A stretch of DNA of 64,000 nt from Maricaulis sp. Lineage in GTDB: Bacteria > Pseudomonadota > Alphaproteobacteria > Caulobacterales > Maricaulaceae. The stretch's first letter is position 1. Each line of letters begins with the position of its first letter. The translations under genes were made by a program, and so were the position numbers. Location of the stretch: positions 117,016 through 181,015 of the forward strand of contig NZ_JADFAJ010000012.1 in the NCBI RefSeq assembly GCF_015665295.1, read 5' to 3'. The notes beneath the pieces are model-generated. The model ran no database searches and had not been told where the DNA came from. It saw only the letters and a program-made list of their open reading frames with translations. Below are positions 47,047 through 58,125 of this stretch, one piece after another.

Positions 47047-47179
47047 GCCTCGGCCACGCCTTTTCCCGCATCGCATCCATTCATCCGGCCCTTGCGGCTT
47101 GAATTTCCCCGTCGAAAGCCCACCTTTGGCGTCCGCGCGGGACAGAGCGCCTGACACTCGCTGAAGGCAGACCAATTCC

Positions 47180-48136
47180 ATGACGCATGAAACGCCGACG
47201 GGAGCCGGGCAACCGGCTGTCCTGTCGATCAATGGCGTGTCCAAGACCTATGCCGGCGGCTTCACGGCTTTGAAATCGGTCGATCTGGACATCCGGAAGG
47301 GCGAGATCTTCGCCCTGCTGGGCCCCAACGGCGCCGGCAAGACCACCCTGATCGGCATCGTTTGCGGTCTCGTGACGGCGAGTTCCGGGTCGGTGAATGT
47401 GTTCGGGCATGACATCAATGGCGATTTTCGCCTGACGCGGGCACGGATCGGTCTGGTGCCGCAGGAAATGTCGATCGACATGTTCACCAAGGTGAAGGAT
47501 GCGGTCGCCTATTCGCGCGGCCTGTTCGGCAAGCCCGCCGATCCCGCTTATGTCGAGCAGGTGCTCCGGGACCTCTCCCTGTGGGACAAGCGTGACGAGC
47601 AGATGCGGGCGCTGTCCGGCGGCATGAAGCGCCGGGTGATGATCGCCAAGGCACTGTCGCATGATCCCGACATTCTTTTCCTCGACGAGCCGACCGCCGG
47701 CGTCGATGTCGAGCTGCGCCAGGGCATGTGGCAGGTGATCGAGAAGCTGCGTCAGCGCGGCAAGACGATCATCCTGACCACGCACTACATCCAGGAAGCC
47801 GAGGAAATGGCCGACCGGGTCGGCGTGATCCGCCAGGGCGAGATTGTGTTGGTGGAAGAGACCGCGACGCTGATGGCCAAGCTCGGCCGCAAGCAGCTCA
47901 CCCTCCAGCTGGCCGAACCGCTGAGTGCAGTTCCCGAGGCGCTCGCCGTCGAGGGGCTGACCTTGTCAGAGCACGGCGATGCGCTGCATTTCGACTACGA
48001 CACCAGGGCAGACCGCACCGGCATCACCACCTTGCTCGCCAATCTCAACGCGGCCGGTGTCTCGGTACGTGATCTTGAGACCCGGCAGAGTTCGCTGGAA
48101 GAAATCTTCGTCGACCTTGTGGGAGGCGCATCATGA
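47180..48136 (+). CDS. ABC transporter ATP-binding protein (YadG type)
   Basis: A 318-residue ATPase with Walker [10 protein letters not shown] (48-56), signature LSGGMKRRV, Walker B ILFLDEP and H-loop TTHYIQE. The C-terminal 80 residues are a regulatory domain. Together with the overlapping permease gene it forms an ABC-2 exporter of the YadGH type. The substrate is unknown. Confidence 0.93.
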   Translation: MTHETPTGAGQPAVLSINGVSKTYAGGFTALKSVDLDIRKGEIFALLGPNGAGKTTLIGIVCGLVTASSGSVNVFGHDINGDFRLTRARIGLVPQEMSIDMFTKVKDAVAYSRGLFGKPADPAYVEQVLRDLSLWDKRDEQMRALSGGMKRRVMIAKALSHDPDILFLDEPTAGVDVELRQGMWQVIEKLRQRGKTIILTTHYIQEAEEMADRVGVIRQGEIVLVEETATLMAKLGRKQLTLQLAEPLSAVPEALAVEGLTLSEHGDALHFDYDTRADRTGITTLLANLNAAGVSVRDLETRQSSLEEIFVDLVGGAS

Positions 48137-48894
48137 ACTGGCGCGGCGCACTGACCATCTACAAGGCCGAAATGGCCCGCACAGGGCGGACGCTGATGCA
48201 GTCCATCCTCGCCCCGGTGATCTCGACCTCACTCTATTTTGTCGTCTTCGGAGCGGCCATCGGTTCGCGCATGGAATCGATCGACGGGGTTGGCTATGGC
48301 GCCTTCATCGTGCCCGGCCTGGTCATGATGATGATCCTGATGCAATCGGTCTCGAACGCCGCCATCGGCATCTATTTCCCCAAGTTCAATGGCACCGTCT
48401 ACGAACTGCTCTCGGCGCCGATCTCGGCGTTGGAGATTGTTGTCGGCTTTGTCGGGGCGGCGGCGACCAAATCGCTGATCCTCGGTGCGCTGGTCATGGT
48501 CACCGCGTCCTTCTTCGTGCCGATGGAGATCCAGCATCCGCTGGCCATGATCGCCTTCCTGGTCATGACCTCGGTGACCTTTTCGCTGTTCGGCTTCATC
48601 ATCGGCATCTGGGCCGACAATTTCGAACAGCTCAACATCGTGCCGATGCTGATCGTGACACCGCTGACCTTTCTCGGCGGCAGCTTCTACTCGATTTCGG
48701 TCCTGCCGCCCTTCTGGCAGACCGTCACCCTGTTCAACCCGGTCGTCTATCTGATCTCCGGCTTCCGCTGGAGTTTCTATGGCGTGTCCGATGTGGATAT
48801 CGGCATCTCGCTGGCCGCCATTGCGGGCTTCTTCGCCTTTTGCCTCTTCATCGTCTGGCGCATGTTCAAGACCGGTTATCGGCTCAAGACCTGA
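48133..48894 (+). CDS. ABC-2 type permease (YadH type)
   Basis: A 253-residue protein with six membrane helices. It starts at ATG 48133 in an ATGA overlap with the ATPase gene. It shows the ABC-2 pattern: [21 protein letters not shown] in the first helix and the late [19 protein letters not shown] segment. It should dimerise and be powered by the preceding ATPase. Confidence 0.93.
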   Translation: MNWRGALTIYKAEMARTGRTLMQSILAPVISTSLYFVVFGAAIGSRMESIDGVGYGAFIVPGLVMMMILMQSVSNAAIGIYFPKFNGTVYELLSAPISALEIVVGFVGAAATKSLILGALVMVTASFFVPMEIQHPLAMIAFLVMTSVTFSLFGFIIGIWADNFEQLNIVPMLIVTPLTFLGGSFYSISVLPPFWQTVTLFNPVVYLISGFRWSFYGVSDVDIGISLAAIAGFFAFCLFIVWRMFKTGYRLKT

Positions 48895-48905
48895 GGATTT
48901 CGCCT

Positions 48906-49835
48906 GTGACCACACATCGCTATGCCGTTTTCGACGTCTTCACCGACCAGGCACTCGCCGGCAATCCGCTCGCCGTGGTCTTCGGCGCGGATGATCTCGA
49001 CGAGGTCGCCATGCAGGCGATTGCGGGCGAGTTCAACCTGTCCGAGACGGTCTTCATCACCGAGCCGCGCGGCCGCGACGCCGACTATGGCCTGCGCATC
49101 TTCACACCGCGCGAGGAATTGCCCTTCGCCGGGCATCCGACGATCGGCGCCACCGTCGCCCTGACGCTGGCCAGCGGCGCCGCCGAAGGCCAGCGCAAGC
49201 GCTTCGTCCTGGAGGAGACGGTCGGCGATGTCACGGCCGATGGCCGGGTCAACGGGCCGCGCCACGGCTCGGCGCGTTTCTTCGCGCCGAAACTGCCCGT
49301 GCAGCTCGGCGAGCTGCCGGACTATGCCGCGATCGCCGCTGCGCTCGGGCTGCAGACCGGCGACCTGCTCGACACATCGGTGACCGGCGGCATCTGGTCG
49401 GCAGGTGTGCCCTTCGCGATCGTGCCGATCCGCGACCCGGCCCGGCTTTCGGCGATCAAGCTTGACCTGGCGGCCTTTGAAGATGTGTTCGGCGGCGAGG
49501 CGCCGGTCTGTGCCCTTGTGGTGGCCAAGGCGACGCTGACCGAGCACACGACGGACTGGCGGGCTCGCATGTTCGGGCCGCATCTGGGTATTCTGGAAGA
49601 TCCGGCGACGGGCGGCGCAGCTGCCGCCTTTGCCGGTGTGATCAGCGAGCAGGGCGGTCTCGGCGAGGGTGAGCACGGCGTCGACATCTATCAGGGTGTC
49701 GAGATGGGACGACCCAGCCTGATCCGGCTGCGGCTCAAGCACGAGAATGGCAAATTGACCGATCTCATGCTCGGCGGCGATGCGGTCAAGATCGCCGAGG
49801 GCGCGCTTTTCACCGAGGACTTTCCGCGCGCCTGA
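48906..49835 (+). CDS. PhzF-family isomerase/epimerase
   Basis: A 309-residue protein started at GTG 48906 after a GAGG ribosome-binding site; the open frame back to 47979 is an artefact overlapping the ABC genes. Family marks are DVFTDQALAGNPLAVV (10-25), the catalytic Glu47 in NLSETVF, FTPREELPFAGHPTIG and EDPATGGAAAAF. PhzF folds resemble diaminopimelate epimerase; the phenazine role is known only in producers of that compound, so the substrate here is open. It follows the transporter by 11 bp. Confidence 0.9.
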   Translation: MTTHRYAVFDVFTDQALAGNPLAVVFGADDLDEVAMQAIAGEFNLSETVFITEPRGRDADYGLRIFTPREELPFAGHPTIGATVALTLASGAAEGQRKRFVLEETVGDVTADGRVNGPRHGSARFFAPKLPVQLGELPDYAAIAAALGLQTGDLLDTSVTGGIWSAGVPFAIVPIRDPARLSAIKLDLAAFEDVFGGEAPVCALVVAKATLTEHTTDWRARMFGPHLGILEDPATGGAAAAFAGVISEQGGLGEGEHGVDIYQGVEMGRPSLIRLRLKHENGKLTDLMLGGDAVKIAEGALFTEDFPRA

Positions 49836-49849
49836 CGCGGTGTGCGGCC

Positions 49850-51328
49850 CTAACGCAGCGCGCGAACCGTGAACACGTCGTCACGGGCCACGCGCGGCAG
49901 GATCACCCGCAGGAAATGGGTCGTATAGCGGCGCAGGAAGCGCCTGCCCTTTTCCTCATCCCCCGGCTCCAGAGCGCGCAGGCGGATCAGGGCGCTGTGC
50001 TCCTTGCCATCGACGGTGAAATATCCGACCCGCTTGCCCGGCGCCGAGGCGGTGATCCCGGCTGCCAGCGAGGCCTCATAGCTCGGCGGGATACGGTCGC
50101 GCAGGAAATTGGCGAGCAATTCGCGCCGGTCGATATGCAGGGAGAGCCGGTTCTTGTTGCAGGAGTTCACATGCCGGTCCTGGATCAGGGAGAGCTGGGC
50201 ATCGATCTCGATCTGGGTGACGCTATTGCCGGCCTTGAACTGGGTTTCCTTGGCTTTTTTCGGGGCGGTCAGCCAGATCGAGAAATCATCGACCGGCAGG
50301 CCCGTATCATCCACCGCCTCGACCACGATCTGATAGAATTCGCGGAAGCGGTCACCATCGGCGCTGGCCCGACCGAGTATCCGGTCGCGCAAGGCGTCAG
50401 CCTCCGGCCCGTCCTGGGCCAGCTTGCGGGTTTCCAGACAGACCGCCTCCCAGTCCCCGGCGACGGTGCGATAAGCCGCCGCCGTCTTCACCGACAGAGC
50501 CTGCAGGATAAGCTTTTCGAGGCGCTGCGAGACGACGGGGTCCTTCGACGCGCTTTCCTTCGGGGCCGGTTTGAGAATGCTCAGATGGCTGCGATCCGGG
50601 ATGACGGCGAAGGGCGTATCCTCCGGACCGCGCCGGGTCCAGGCGCGAAATTCCGGTTCCAGGATCGAGCCATTGGAGAAGTCGACGGTCACGCCGCGCG
50701 GATCGATATTCGCCGTCGCGACACGGACCGTCCCGTCCCACGCCTTCTGGCCGAGAATGCCGGTTCCGGAAATCGGGTCGGCACCGACGATGACGAAGGG
50801 GCGGGTGCCATCGTCCGAGAAGGGGCTGTCGGTCGAACCGTCCTCGCTGACGCGGTCGCGCAGGGCCAGCTCTTCCTGGAATTTTGACGCCAGTTCGAGC
50901 GCGTTGAGGAAATGCGTGCCGGTCTGGAAGCCGTTGGTGAACCCCTTGGTCAGCCGACCCAGTGTCGAGCGACCGATCGTCGCGAGCGGCGAGCCGAAAT
51001 TGGCCGGGGCGAGCATCAGGAAATTGGCGACTGGGGCGCCGCCCTTTGGGAAGAATTCCGCCATCCACCAGCGCCCCACAAGGGCGCCGGTGGAATGGAC
51101 CACAACGTGGAATTTCGCGGGCAGCGTGCCGGCGGCCTGCATTTCACCGACAATGACCTGAAGCCGGCGTGCCGAATCCTCGATGCGGACATCATCATCC
51201 ATTGACGGATAACCGCCGAGGAAAACATCCCGGGTCTGGTAGCCATGCTCGGCGAGCAGGTTGCCGATTTTCGCCATCGACTTGTCGCTGGCGCTCCAGC
51301 CGTGGATCAAAAGGACGTGTTCAGCCAT
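49850..51328 (-). CDS. Alpha/beta hydrolase with large C-terminal extension
   Basis: A 492-residue protein. The N-terminal part starts LLIHGWSASDKSM, and the nucleophile elbow is VHSTGALV (Ser79), i.e. a VHS-T-G variant rather than the common GHSxG. Only about 250 residues are hydrolase core; the remaining 240 residues (from about 255) contain a mixed alpha/beta region with DDFSIWLTAPKK and a basic tail. It may be a lipase- or esterase-like enzyme acting in the cytoplasm, since there is no signal peptide. Confidence 0.75.
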   Translation of the reverse strand: MAEHVLLIHGWSASDKSMAKIGNLLAEHGYQTRDVFLGGYPSMDDDVRIEDSARRLQVIVGEMQAAGTLPAKFHVVVHSTGALVGRWWMAEFFPKGGAPVANFLMLAPANFGSPLATIGRSTLGRLTKGFTNGFQTGTHFLNALELASKFQEELALRDRVSEDGSTDSPFSDDGTRPFVIVGADPISGTGILGQKAWDGTVRVATANIDPRGVTVDFSNGSILEPEFRAWTRRGPEDTPFAVIPDRSHLSILKPAPKESASKDPVVSQRLEKLILQALSVKTAAAYRTVAGDWEAVCLETRKLAQDGPEADALRDRILGRASADGDRFREFYQIVVEAVDDTGLPVDDFSIWLTAPKKAKETQFKAGNSVTQIEIDAQLSLIQDRHVNSCNKNRLSLHIDRRELLANFLRDRIPPSYEASLAAGITASAPGKRVGYFTVDGKEHSALIRLRALEPGDEEKGRRFLRRYTTHFLRVILPRVARDDVFTVRALR

Positions 51329-51379
51329 TGCAACCTCCGGAAATTTTTCCGCAAGCTACCACTTGGCTGAGATGTCTGT

Positions 51380-52261
51380 CTAACAGTACTCGTCTTCGGA
51401 CGCGTCCCACCAGGGGTGCCAGGGCGGCAGGTCGCTGGAGACTTTCATCGGGAAGTCCGGCGGCCGTTTTTCCAGGAAGGACATGACACCTTCCCTGGCA
51501 TCGGCGCCCATGCCGGCATGCAGGATGCCCAGGCTCTCGACACGGTGCGCTTCCATCGGATGGGCCGCGCCCTGCATTCGCCAGGCCATGCGCCGCATCA
51601 TGGCGACCGAGACCGGCGCGCAACGCTCGGCGATCAGGCGGGCCCGCTGGCGCGCTTCCGCCATCAGGTCATCGGCCGGAACGACGCGTGCGACCAGGCC
51701 GGACTCAAACGCTTCCGCTGCCGAGAAGGTGCGTCCGGTCAGGCCCCAGTCCATCGCGGTGGAGATGCCCACCACGCGCGGCAGGAACCAGCTCGCACAG
51801 CCATCCCAGACAATGCCGCGTTTGGCGAAGGGATAGGCGAATTTGGCGTCCATCGAGGCAAGGCGGATATCCATCGGCAGGATCATCGTTGCCCCGATCC
51901 CGACCGCAGCGCCATTGATGGCGCCGATCACCGGCTTCAGCGCATTCCAGATCCGCAGGTTCAGCATGCCCCCCTTGTCGCGCCATTTCGGATCGGTTTC
52001 GTCGAACTCACCGCTTTCCCGGGCCTGGGCGACCATGTTGAAGGTTTCCGCCCCGGTCGACAGGTCGGCGCCGGCGCAGAAGGCGGGCCTGGCACCGGTG
52101 ACGATGATGGCGCGCACGTCGTCATTGCCATCGGCCTCGTCGAGCGCTGCGATGATCTCGTCACCCATTTCATAGGTGAAGGCGTTGAGCCGGTGCGGCC
52201 GGTTCAGCGTGATTGTCGCGATCTGCTCGTCGACGGCGTACTCGATTGTGGAATAGGCCAA
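51380..52261 (-). CDS. Enoyl-CoA hydratase/isomerase (crotonase) family protein
   Basis: A 293-residue protein started at TTG 52261, behind GGAGGGG. The crotonase core shows ITLNRPHRLNAFTYEM, GARPAFCAGADLST (oxyanion-hole strand) and NGAAVGIGATMILPMDIR. The C-terminal helices are typical. It probably acts on acyl-CoA intermediates of fatty acid or amino acid degradation. The gene stands alone on the reverse strand. Confidence 0.87.
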   Translation of the reverse strand: MAYSTIEYAVDEQIATITLNRPHRLNAFTYEMGDEIIAALDEADGNDDVRAIIVTGARPAFCAGADLSTGAETFNMVAQARESGEFDETDPKWRDKGGMLNLRIWNALKPVIGAINGAAVGIGATMILPMDIRLASMDAKFAYPFAKRGIVWDGCASWFLPRVVGISTAMDWGLTGRTFSAAEAFESGLVARVVPADDLMAEARQRARLIAERCAPVSVAMMRRMAWRMQGAAHPMEAHRVESLGILHAGMGADAREGVMSFLEKRPPDFPMKVSSDLPPWHPWWDASEDEYC

Positions 52262-52354
52262 CCGTGCCCCCTCCTGCTTGTGGCTTTGGCCGCATGATGG
52301 GGTGGATTGTGACGCGAGGCCAGTAGGGACGGGCGCCGCCTTCAAGGCGGCGGT

Positions 52355-53590
52355 CTAGTCGTCACCGACCTGGAACAGCTTGCCGCGCTCGGTCACGAAG
52401 ACAATGGTGAGCGCCGTACCCGCCATCAGGGCCTGGCTGATGATCAGCGGCGTCGCGGTTCCGTCATAGAGCTGGCCGACATAGGAGCCGATTGCCGCCC
52501 CGATGACGCCGGTGACGAAGCCGTAGACCGCCGAGGCGGTGCCCGCGATATGGCCGACCGGTTCCAGTGCGAGGGCCGAGAAATTGGCTGCAATCAGGCC
52601 GAGGAAAGCCATCGCCGCCGCCAGCAAAGCCAGGAAGAGCGGGAAATTGTCGACTCCGCTCGCCAGTACAAGGGCGTGAATGGTGGAGATGAGGGTGAAG
52701 GCGATCAGTGCGCTGTGCGAGAGGCGCCGTTGTCCGAGCCGCATCACCAGCTTTGAGTTGGCATAGCTCGACAGGCCGATGCCACCGGCGATCGCTGCAA
52801 AGGCGAACGGGAAGGCGTCATCGGACAGGCCGAAATGCCCGACGAAAATCTGCTGCGAACTGCCCAGGAAGCCATAAAGCCCGCCGAAGAAGGGCGCGCC
52901 CGCCAGCGTATAGCCCAGCATCAACCGGTGACTGACCGTCTCGCGGAAGGCGGCCAGAAGCGGTTTGACGCGCAGCGGGACCCGGAATTCCGGATGCAGT
53001 GTCTCCGGCAGGCGAAGTTGCAGCCAGACCATCAGGCCAAGCCCGAACGTCATCAGGAAGGCGAAAATCCAGCGCCAGGGCGCCACGGTCAGGATGAGCT
53101 GGCCGAACATCGGCGCCAGCACCGGAACCGCCATGAAGGCGGTCATGACCATCGACATGACCTCCGCCATGCGCCGGCCCGAGGTCAGGTCGCGGGCTAT
53201 CGCCGTGGCGATCACGCGGCAGGCGGCCGCGGCGGCGCCCTGGAAAAAACGGGCAACCAGCAGGAGCTCGAAGGTCGGTGTCAGCGTACAGATCAGACTG
53301 GTCAGGATGAAGAAAGCCAGCGCACACTGGATCACGATCTTGCGCCCGAAGCGGTCCGCAAGCGGGCCGTAGATCAGTTGTGCGGCCCCGAAACCGGCCA
53401 GGTAGATGGCGATGACGTATTGCTGGTCATTTTCGGCCAGCACGCCGAGATCCCCGGCGATGTTGTCGAGTGCCGGCAGCATCATGTCGATGGCCAGCGC
53501 CACCACGGCTGTCATGGCGACGAGCAGTGCCACGAGTTCCGTGAGCGACATCGGCAAGGCTTCGCCGGTCGCCTGTTGAGGTTTGGTCAT
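52355..53590 (-). CDS. MFS drug/metabolite exporter, Bcr/CflA type
   Basis: A 411-residue protein with twelve membrane helices, started at ATG 53590 behind GGAGCAGGT. Conserved MFS features are the loop GPLADRFGRKIV after helix 2 and the second-half QSL-type pattern. It exports small molecules in exchange for protons; the substrate is unknown. It lies beside the truncated haemoglobin gene with a 90-bp gap and the same direction, so the two may share a promoter. Confidence 0.88.
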   Translation of the reverse strand: MTKPQQATGEALPMSLTELVALLVAMTAVVALAIDMMLPALDNIAGDLGVLAENDQQYVIAIYLAGFGAAQLIYGPLADRFGRKIVIQCALAFFILTSLICTLTPTFELLLVARFFQGAAAAACRVIATAIARDLTSGRRMAEVMSMVMTAFMAVPVLAPMFGQLILTVAPWRWIFAFLMTFGLGLMVWLQLRLPETLHPEFRVPLRVKPLLAAFRETVSHRLMLGYTLAGAPFFGGLYGFLGSSQQIFVGHFGLSDDAFPFAFAAIAGGIGLSSYANSKLVMRLGQRRLSHSALIAFTLISTIHALVLASGVDNFPLFLALLAAAMAFLGLIAANFSALALEPVGHIAGTASAVYGFVTGVIGAAIGSYVGQLYDGTATPLIISQALMAGTALTIVFVTERGKLFQVGDD

Positions 53591-53680
53591 GACCTGCTCC
53601 GGGAGACGGCATGGACCCATGCCGGATGTCTCAAATGCGTCGTCAGGCCGCTGGTGGCAAGCCTTTGGATGCATTGCGGG

Positions 53681-54124
53681 TCAGGCGTTGTCGTACGGAT
53701 CGTAGAAAAGATGGGCCTGGAATGAGGTTGCGATCCGGCTGGCACGCTCCAGAAAGCCTGCCCTGGCAGCCGGAGTCGCGCCGATTTCATCGAGCGTCCG
53801 CTCGAACAGGGCCAGCCAGCGACCGAAATGCTCGGGTGATATCTGCGGTTTGAGTTTCATATGAGCCGGCATCGGCCGACCCGCATAGCCGCCATCATGA
53901 AAGACAATCGCCGACCAGAAGGCCTTCATCGTCGCCAGGTGTGGTCCCCAGTCGCCGGGAATGGCGCGGGCGAAGACCGGGCCGAGCAAATCGTCCTGGC
54001 GGACATGGCCGTAAAAGGTCTCCACGAGGTCGGAGATCTGCTCGGCCGTAATGCCCATCTCCGCCGCTTCCTTGCGGGCAGCGAGGCGGGCTTCAGTGAC
54101 GCGAACGTGGTTGGGAGAGGGCAT
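53681..54124 (-). CDS. Group III truncated haemoglobin
   Basis: A 147-residue globin. The haem-binding His lies in the AHMKLKPQISPEHFGRW region, and the E-helix segment FWSAIVFHDGGYAGRPM and VFARAIPGDWGPHLATM identify group III (trHb3/Ctb-like). Roles in nitric oxide or oxygen handling are known for relatives. The short upstream gap and codon use look native. Confidence 0.85.
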   Translation of the reverse strand: MPSPNHVRVTEARLAARKEAAEMGITAEQISDLVETFYGHVRQDDLLGPVFARAIPGDWGPHLATMKAFWSAIVFHDGGYAGRPMPAHMKLKPQISPEHFGRWLALFERTLDEIGATPAARAGFLERASRIATSFQAHLFYDPYDNA

Positions 54125-54189
54125 GTCGCCGATGTAGGACGCGTCCTGTCACAGTGCCATGTGGCGGGATGGCGCAGGGGGCGGGATGC

Positions 54190-54331
54190 AGCTCCTTCCC
54201 CTGGACGGGGAAGGTGGCCCGAAGGGCCGACCGGGGGTGACACGCGCCAGCCTTCCGGCAGCAACCTCCGATCACCCGCTCCGTCTGGCCGCCAAGCGTC
54301 CAGCCACCTCGCCTTGCCTGGGCGAGGAGCT
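54190..54331 (+). repeat. Structured intergenic repeat, copy C
   Basis: This 142-bp element has perfect terminal inverted repeats AGCTCCT/AGGAGCT. It holds the same three hairpins as copies A and B: the CCTTCCCC/GGGGAAGG left stem, a GGCCC/GGGCC mini-stem, and the CCTCGCC/GGCGAGG right stem. It also retains the internal GATCACCC.CTCCGTCT stretch. It lies 7 bp after the ychF stop codon on the opposite side. Confidence 0.85.
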
Positions 54332-54338
54332 GTTGGAC

Positions 54339-55436
54339 CTAAACGTTGAAGCGGAAGTGAAGCACATCGCCGTCCTTGACGATGTAGTCCTTGCCCTCGG
54401 CGCGCATCTTGCCGGCTTCCTTGGCGGCGCTTTCACCACCACAGGCGATGTAATCGTCATAGGCGATGGTTTCGGCGCGGATGAAGCCCTTCTCGAAGTC
54501 GCCATGGATGACGCCGGCGGCCTGCGGCGCGGTCCAGCCCTCGCGGATGGTCCAGGCGCGGGCCTCTTTCGGGCCGGCCGTGAAATAGGTCTGCAGGCCC
54601 AGCAGCGAATAGCCGGTGTGGATCAGGCGATCCAGGCCGGGCTCGGTCAGGCCGATCGCCTCCATGTATTCATCGCGCTCCTCGTTTTCGAGCAAGGCGA
54701 GTTCACTCTCGATCTTGGCCGAGATCACCACAGCCTGGGCGCCTTCCTCGGCGGCCCGCTTCATCACGATCTCGGAATAGGCATTGCCCGTGCTGGCACT
54801 GCCTTCATCGACATTGGCGATGAACAGGACCGGCTTGGTGGTCAATAGCTGCAGGCCGCGCCAGGCCTTGCGCTCGTCCTTGGGCACGTCAGCGAACCGC
54901 GCCGGCTTGCCTTCATTGAGCTGTTCCAGGGCAATGTCGATCAGGACGAGGGTGGCCTTGGCCTCCTTGTCACCGGACTTGGCCTTCTTCTCGAGGCCGG
55001 ACTTGCGCTTTTCCAGGCTTTCCAGGTCAGCCAGCATCAGCTCGGTCTCGACGGTTTCGAGGTCGGCGAGCGGGTCGATCCTGTTGTTCACATGCGTGAT
55101 GTCGTCATCGTCGAAACAGCGCAGCACATAGGCAATCGCGTCGGTCTCGCGGATGGTGGCGAGGAATTGATTGCCCAGGCCTTCGCCCTTGGAGGCGCCT
55201 TCGACGAGGCCGGCAATGTCGACGAAATTCATCCGCGCCGGCAGGATTTCCTTCGAGCCGGCGATCTCGGCCAGCTTGGCGAGGCGCGGTTCGGGCACGG
55301 CGACATCACCGACATTCGGTTCGATCGTGCAGAAGGGATAGTTCGCCGCCTGGGCTGCCGCGGTCTGGGTGAGGGCGTTGAACAGGGTCGACTTGCCGAC
55401 GTTCGGAAGCCCGACGATGCCGCATTTGAATCCCAT
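54339..55436 (-). CDS. ychF: Ribosome-associated P-loop GTPase/ATPase YchF (Obg family)
   Basis: A 365-residue protein with the YchF-specific N-terminus [18 protein letters not shown], the G3 segment [19 protein letters not shown], a helical coiled-coil insert, and a C-terminal TGS domain starting near [15 protein letters not shown]. It prefers ATP to GTP and binds ribosomes. In many bacteria it neighbours pth, as here. The ribosome-binding site precedes ATG 55436. Confidence 0.97.
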   Translation of the reverse strand: MGFKCGIVGLPNVGKSTLFNALTQTAAAQAANYPFCTIEPNVGDVAVPEPRLAKLAEIAGSKEILPARMNFVDIAGLVEGASKGEGLGNQFLATIRETDAIAYVLRCFDDDDITHVNNRIDPLADLETVETELMLADLESLEKRKSGLEKKAKSGDKEAKATLVLIDIALEQLNEGKPARFADVPKDERKAWRGLQLLTTKPVLFIANVDEGSASTGNAYSEIVMKRAAEEGAQAVVISAKIESELALLENEERDEYMEAIGLTEPGLDRLIHTGYSLLGLQTYFTAGPKEARAWTIREGWTAPQAAGVIHGDFEKGFIRAETIAYDDYIACGGESAAKEAGKMRAEGKDYIVKDGDVLHFRFNV

Positions 55437-55512
55437 GGCGAAATATCCTCACTGGTTCGAGCGCGCCTTATAAGAAGAATGCAGCGCGGGGTCGACTGTG
55501 GAGTCAGTGGCA

Positions 55513-55560
55513 GGTCTTTCTGCCCCCGCTTGCGGGGAGGCAGGATCCTGACCCTCGCCT
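55513..55560. repeat. Possible truncated copy of the intergenic repeat
   Basis: The gap between ychF and pth has a CCCCCGC/GCGGGG hairpin followed by sequence like the left end of copy D, but without a matching right half. I read it as a degenerate remnant. Confidence 0.35.
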
Positions 55561-56168
55561 CAATCCTCGTTGTCCGGCCCGCCGCGCTTCACCACGTCCG
55601 GTGCCGGCGCCTTGTGCGTCACGCGCGTCTGGAAGGCGTCGTAATCTCCGGCAGCCAGCAGGTCGAGGCTCCCGGCGATGGCATCCAGCAGGTCGATCAG
55701 CCAGTCCTCCTCGGCCTTCGCGAAATCGGAGAGCACATAGCCGGTGACGCGATTGCGGTCGCCGGGATGGCCGATGCCGATGCGGGCGCGGCGGAAGTCA
55801 GGGCCGAGCTGGCTGGTGATCGACTTGATGCCGTTATTGCCGGCCGCGCCACCGCCCAGCTTCATGCGGAACTTGCCGGGTGCCAGGTCGAGCTCGTCGT
55901 GGAAGACGATGATGTCCTCCGGCTTGACCCGGTAAAAGGCCGCCGCAGCCCCCACCGAATGGCCGGCATTGTTGTAAAAGGTCTGGGGCTTGAGCAGGAG
56001 CAGTTTTTCTGACCCGATGACCAGCTCGGTCGCCAGGCCCTGGAAGCGCTTGCGCCAGGGGCCGGCGCTCCAGGCGTGGGCGATGATGTCCATCGCCATG
56101 AAACCGACATTGTGGCGGTTGCGCAGGTATTTCGGCTCGTAGTTTCCGAGGCCGGCCAGGATCTTCAT
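55560..56168 (-). CDS. pth: Peptidyl-tRNA hydrolase
   Basis: A 202-residue enzyme that recycles peptidyl-tRNA. The active-site segment NYEPKYLRNRHNVGF has the catalytic His19, and FHDELDL holds the Asp. The tRNA-binding GGGAAGNNGIKSI is present. The start is ATG 56168. The C-terminal 20 residues are charged and appear disordered. rplY is the next gene upstream, the usual rplY-pth-ychF order. Confidence 0.97.
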   Translation of the reverse strand: MKILAGLGNYEPKYLRNRHNVGFMAMDIIAHAWSAGPWRKRFQGLATELVIGSEKLLLLKPQTFYNNAGHSVGAAAAFYRVKPEDIIVFHDELDLAPGKFRMKLGGGAAGNNGIKSITSQLGPDFRRARIGIGHPGDRNRVTGYVLSDFAKAEEDWLIDLLDAIAGSLDLLAAGDYDAFQTRVTHKAPAPDVVKRGGPDNED

Positions 56169-56217
56169 TGCGCGGTCTCCCCAGGGCGGATGCCGGTAAA
56201 CATGTGCCGGATACGAA

Positions 56218-56248
56218 ATCAGCGAAGCCATGGTGTGGCTTCGCTGAT
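56218..56248 (-). terminator. Hairpin between rplY and pth
   Basis: A perfect 13-bp stem (ATCAGCGAAGCCA with its complement) closes a five-base loop. The T-tract is weak, so it may reduce rather than stop transcription into pth. Confidence 0.6.
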
Positions 56249-56278
56249 CTCAATTCCAGTGCTGAAAGGCAGTCAGGA

Positions 56279-56926
56279 CTAGCCCTCGTCGCCCTTCTGC
56301 TTGATGGCTTCCGGCTCGGCCGGGGTGCCATCGGTCTCTTCTTCGGCGTCAGTGAGGACAGCGCGCGAACCCTGCAGGGTGGCGATCGTGAAGTCACGAT
56401 CCGTGATGGTCGGCTTCACGCCCTTCGGCAGAACGACGGCCGAAATGTGGACCGAATCGCCAATGTCGAGGCCGGACAGGTCGACTTCAACCGATTCCGG
56501 AATGGAGCCGGCCGGGCAGAGCAGCTCGACATCGTGGCGCACGATATTGAGGACGCCGCCGCGCTTCAGGGCCGGGCAGGCCGCTTCATTGGTGAAGTGA
56601 ACCACGACATTGACCTTGATCTTGGTGTCTTCGTCGACGCGGAACAGGTCGATATGCATGGCCTTGTCCGACACCGGATGGAAATCGATGTCGCGGGCGA
56701 TGACGGTCTGGCGCTTGCCTTCATGATCGAGCTCGATCATGTGCGACAGGAAGTTGCCGCCCAGCAGGGCCTTGCGGATTTCGTTACCGCGCAGGTTGAC
56801 CGAAACCGGGGGGAGCTTGCCGCCATAGACGACGCCCGGGACCAGGTCTTCGCGGCGGGCAGCGCGAGCCGCGCCCTTGCCAGTGCCTTCACGAACGTCA
56901 ACGGTGAGAACGATGTTGGAGCTCAT
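56279..56926 (-). CDS. rplY: 50S ribosomal protein L25/Ctc
   Basis: A 215-residue L25 of the long (TL5/Ctc) type that binds 5S rRNA. The first half is the L25 beta-barrel (LTVDVREGTGKGAARAARRE), followed by the C-terminal extension with PESVEVDLSGLDIGDS. The C-terminus is acidic (EEETDGTPAEPE), as is common in alphaproteobacteria. The start ATG 56926 fits the family. Confidence 0.96.
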   Translation of the reverse strand: MSSNIVLTVDVREGTGKGAARAARREDLVPGVVYGGKLPPVSVNLRGNEIRKALLGGNFLSHMIELDHEGKRQTVIARDIDFHPVSDKAMHIDLFRVDEDTKIKVNVVVHFTNEAACPALKRGGVLNIVRHDVELLCPAGSIPESVEVDLSGLDIGDSVHISAVVLPKGVKPTITDRDFTIATLQGSRAVLTDAEEETDGTPAEPEAIKQKGDEG

Positions 56927-57119
56927 CGGTCCAGATCCTTAAATGCAAACGCCGCCTCCAGCCGGTTTGGCCCCGGCGGGCGGCGATCTATCCAGGCTTT
57001 ACGCCACAGTATTATTTCGAGCGGCGGGCTATAGCTGATCCAAACCGTCCGCGCAACAGCGCTGCACGGGAAGAGTCAGCGGACTTGCCCCCGTCTGTGG
57101 CCGGGCGGCCACGTCCACG

Positions 57120-58052
<933 letters not shown>

Positions 58053-58125
58053 TGTTTCGACCCCCGAGTCTCAAGAAACCGCGGGCTGCTTAACAGAGGC
58101 GCGCCGGGGATTGAAGCTGAAATGA

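Noticed and set aside
47979-48905. Long N-terminal extension of the PhzF frame
   Set aside because: It overlaps both ABC transporter genes in another frame; PhzF family length and the ribosome-binding site place the start at 48906.
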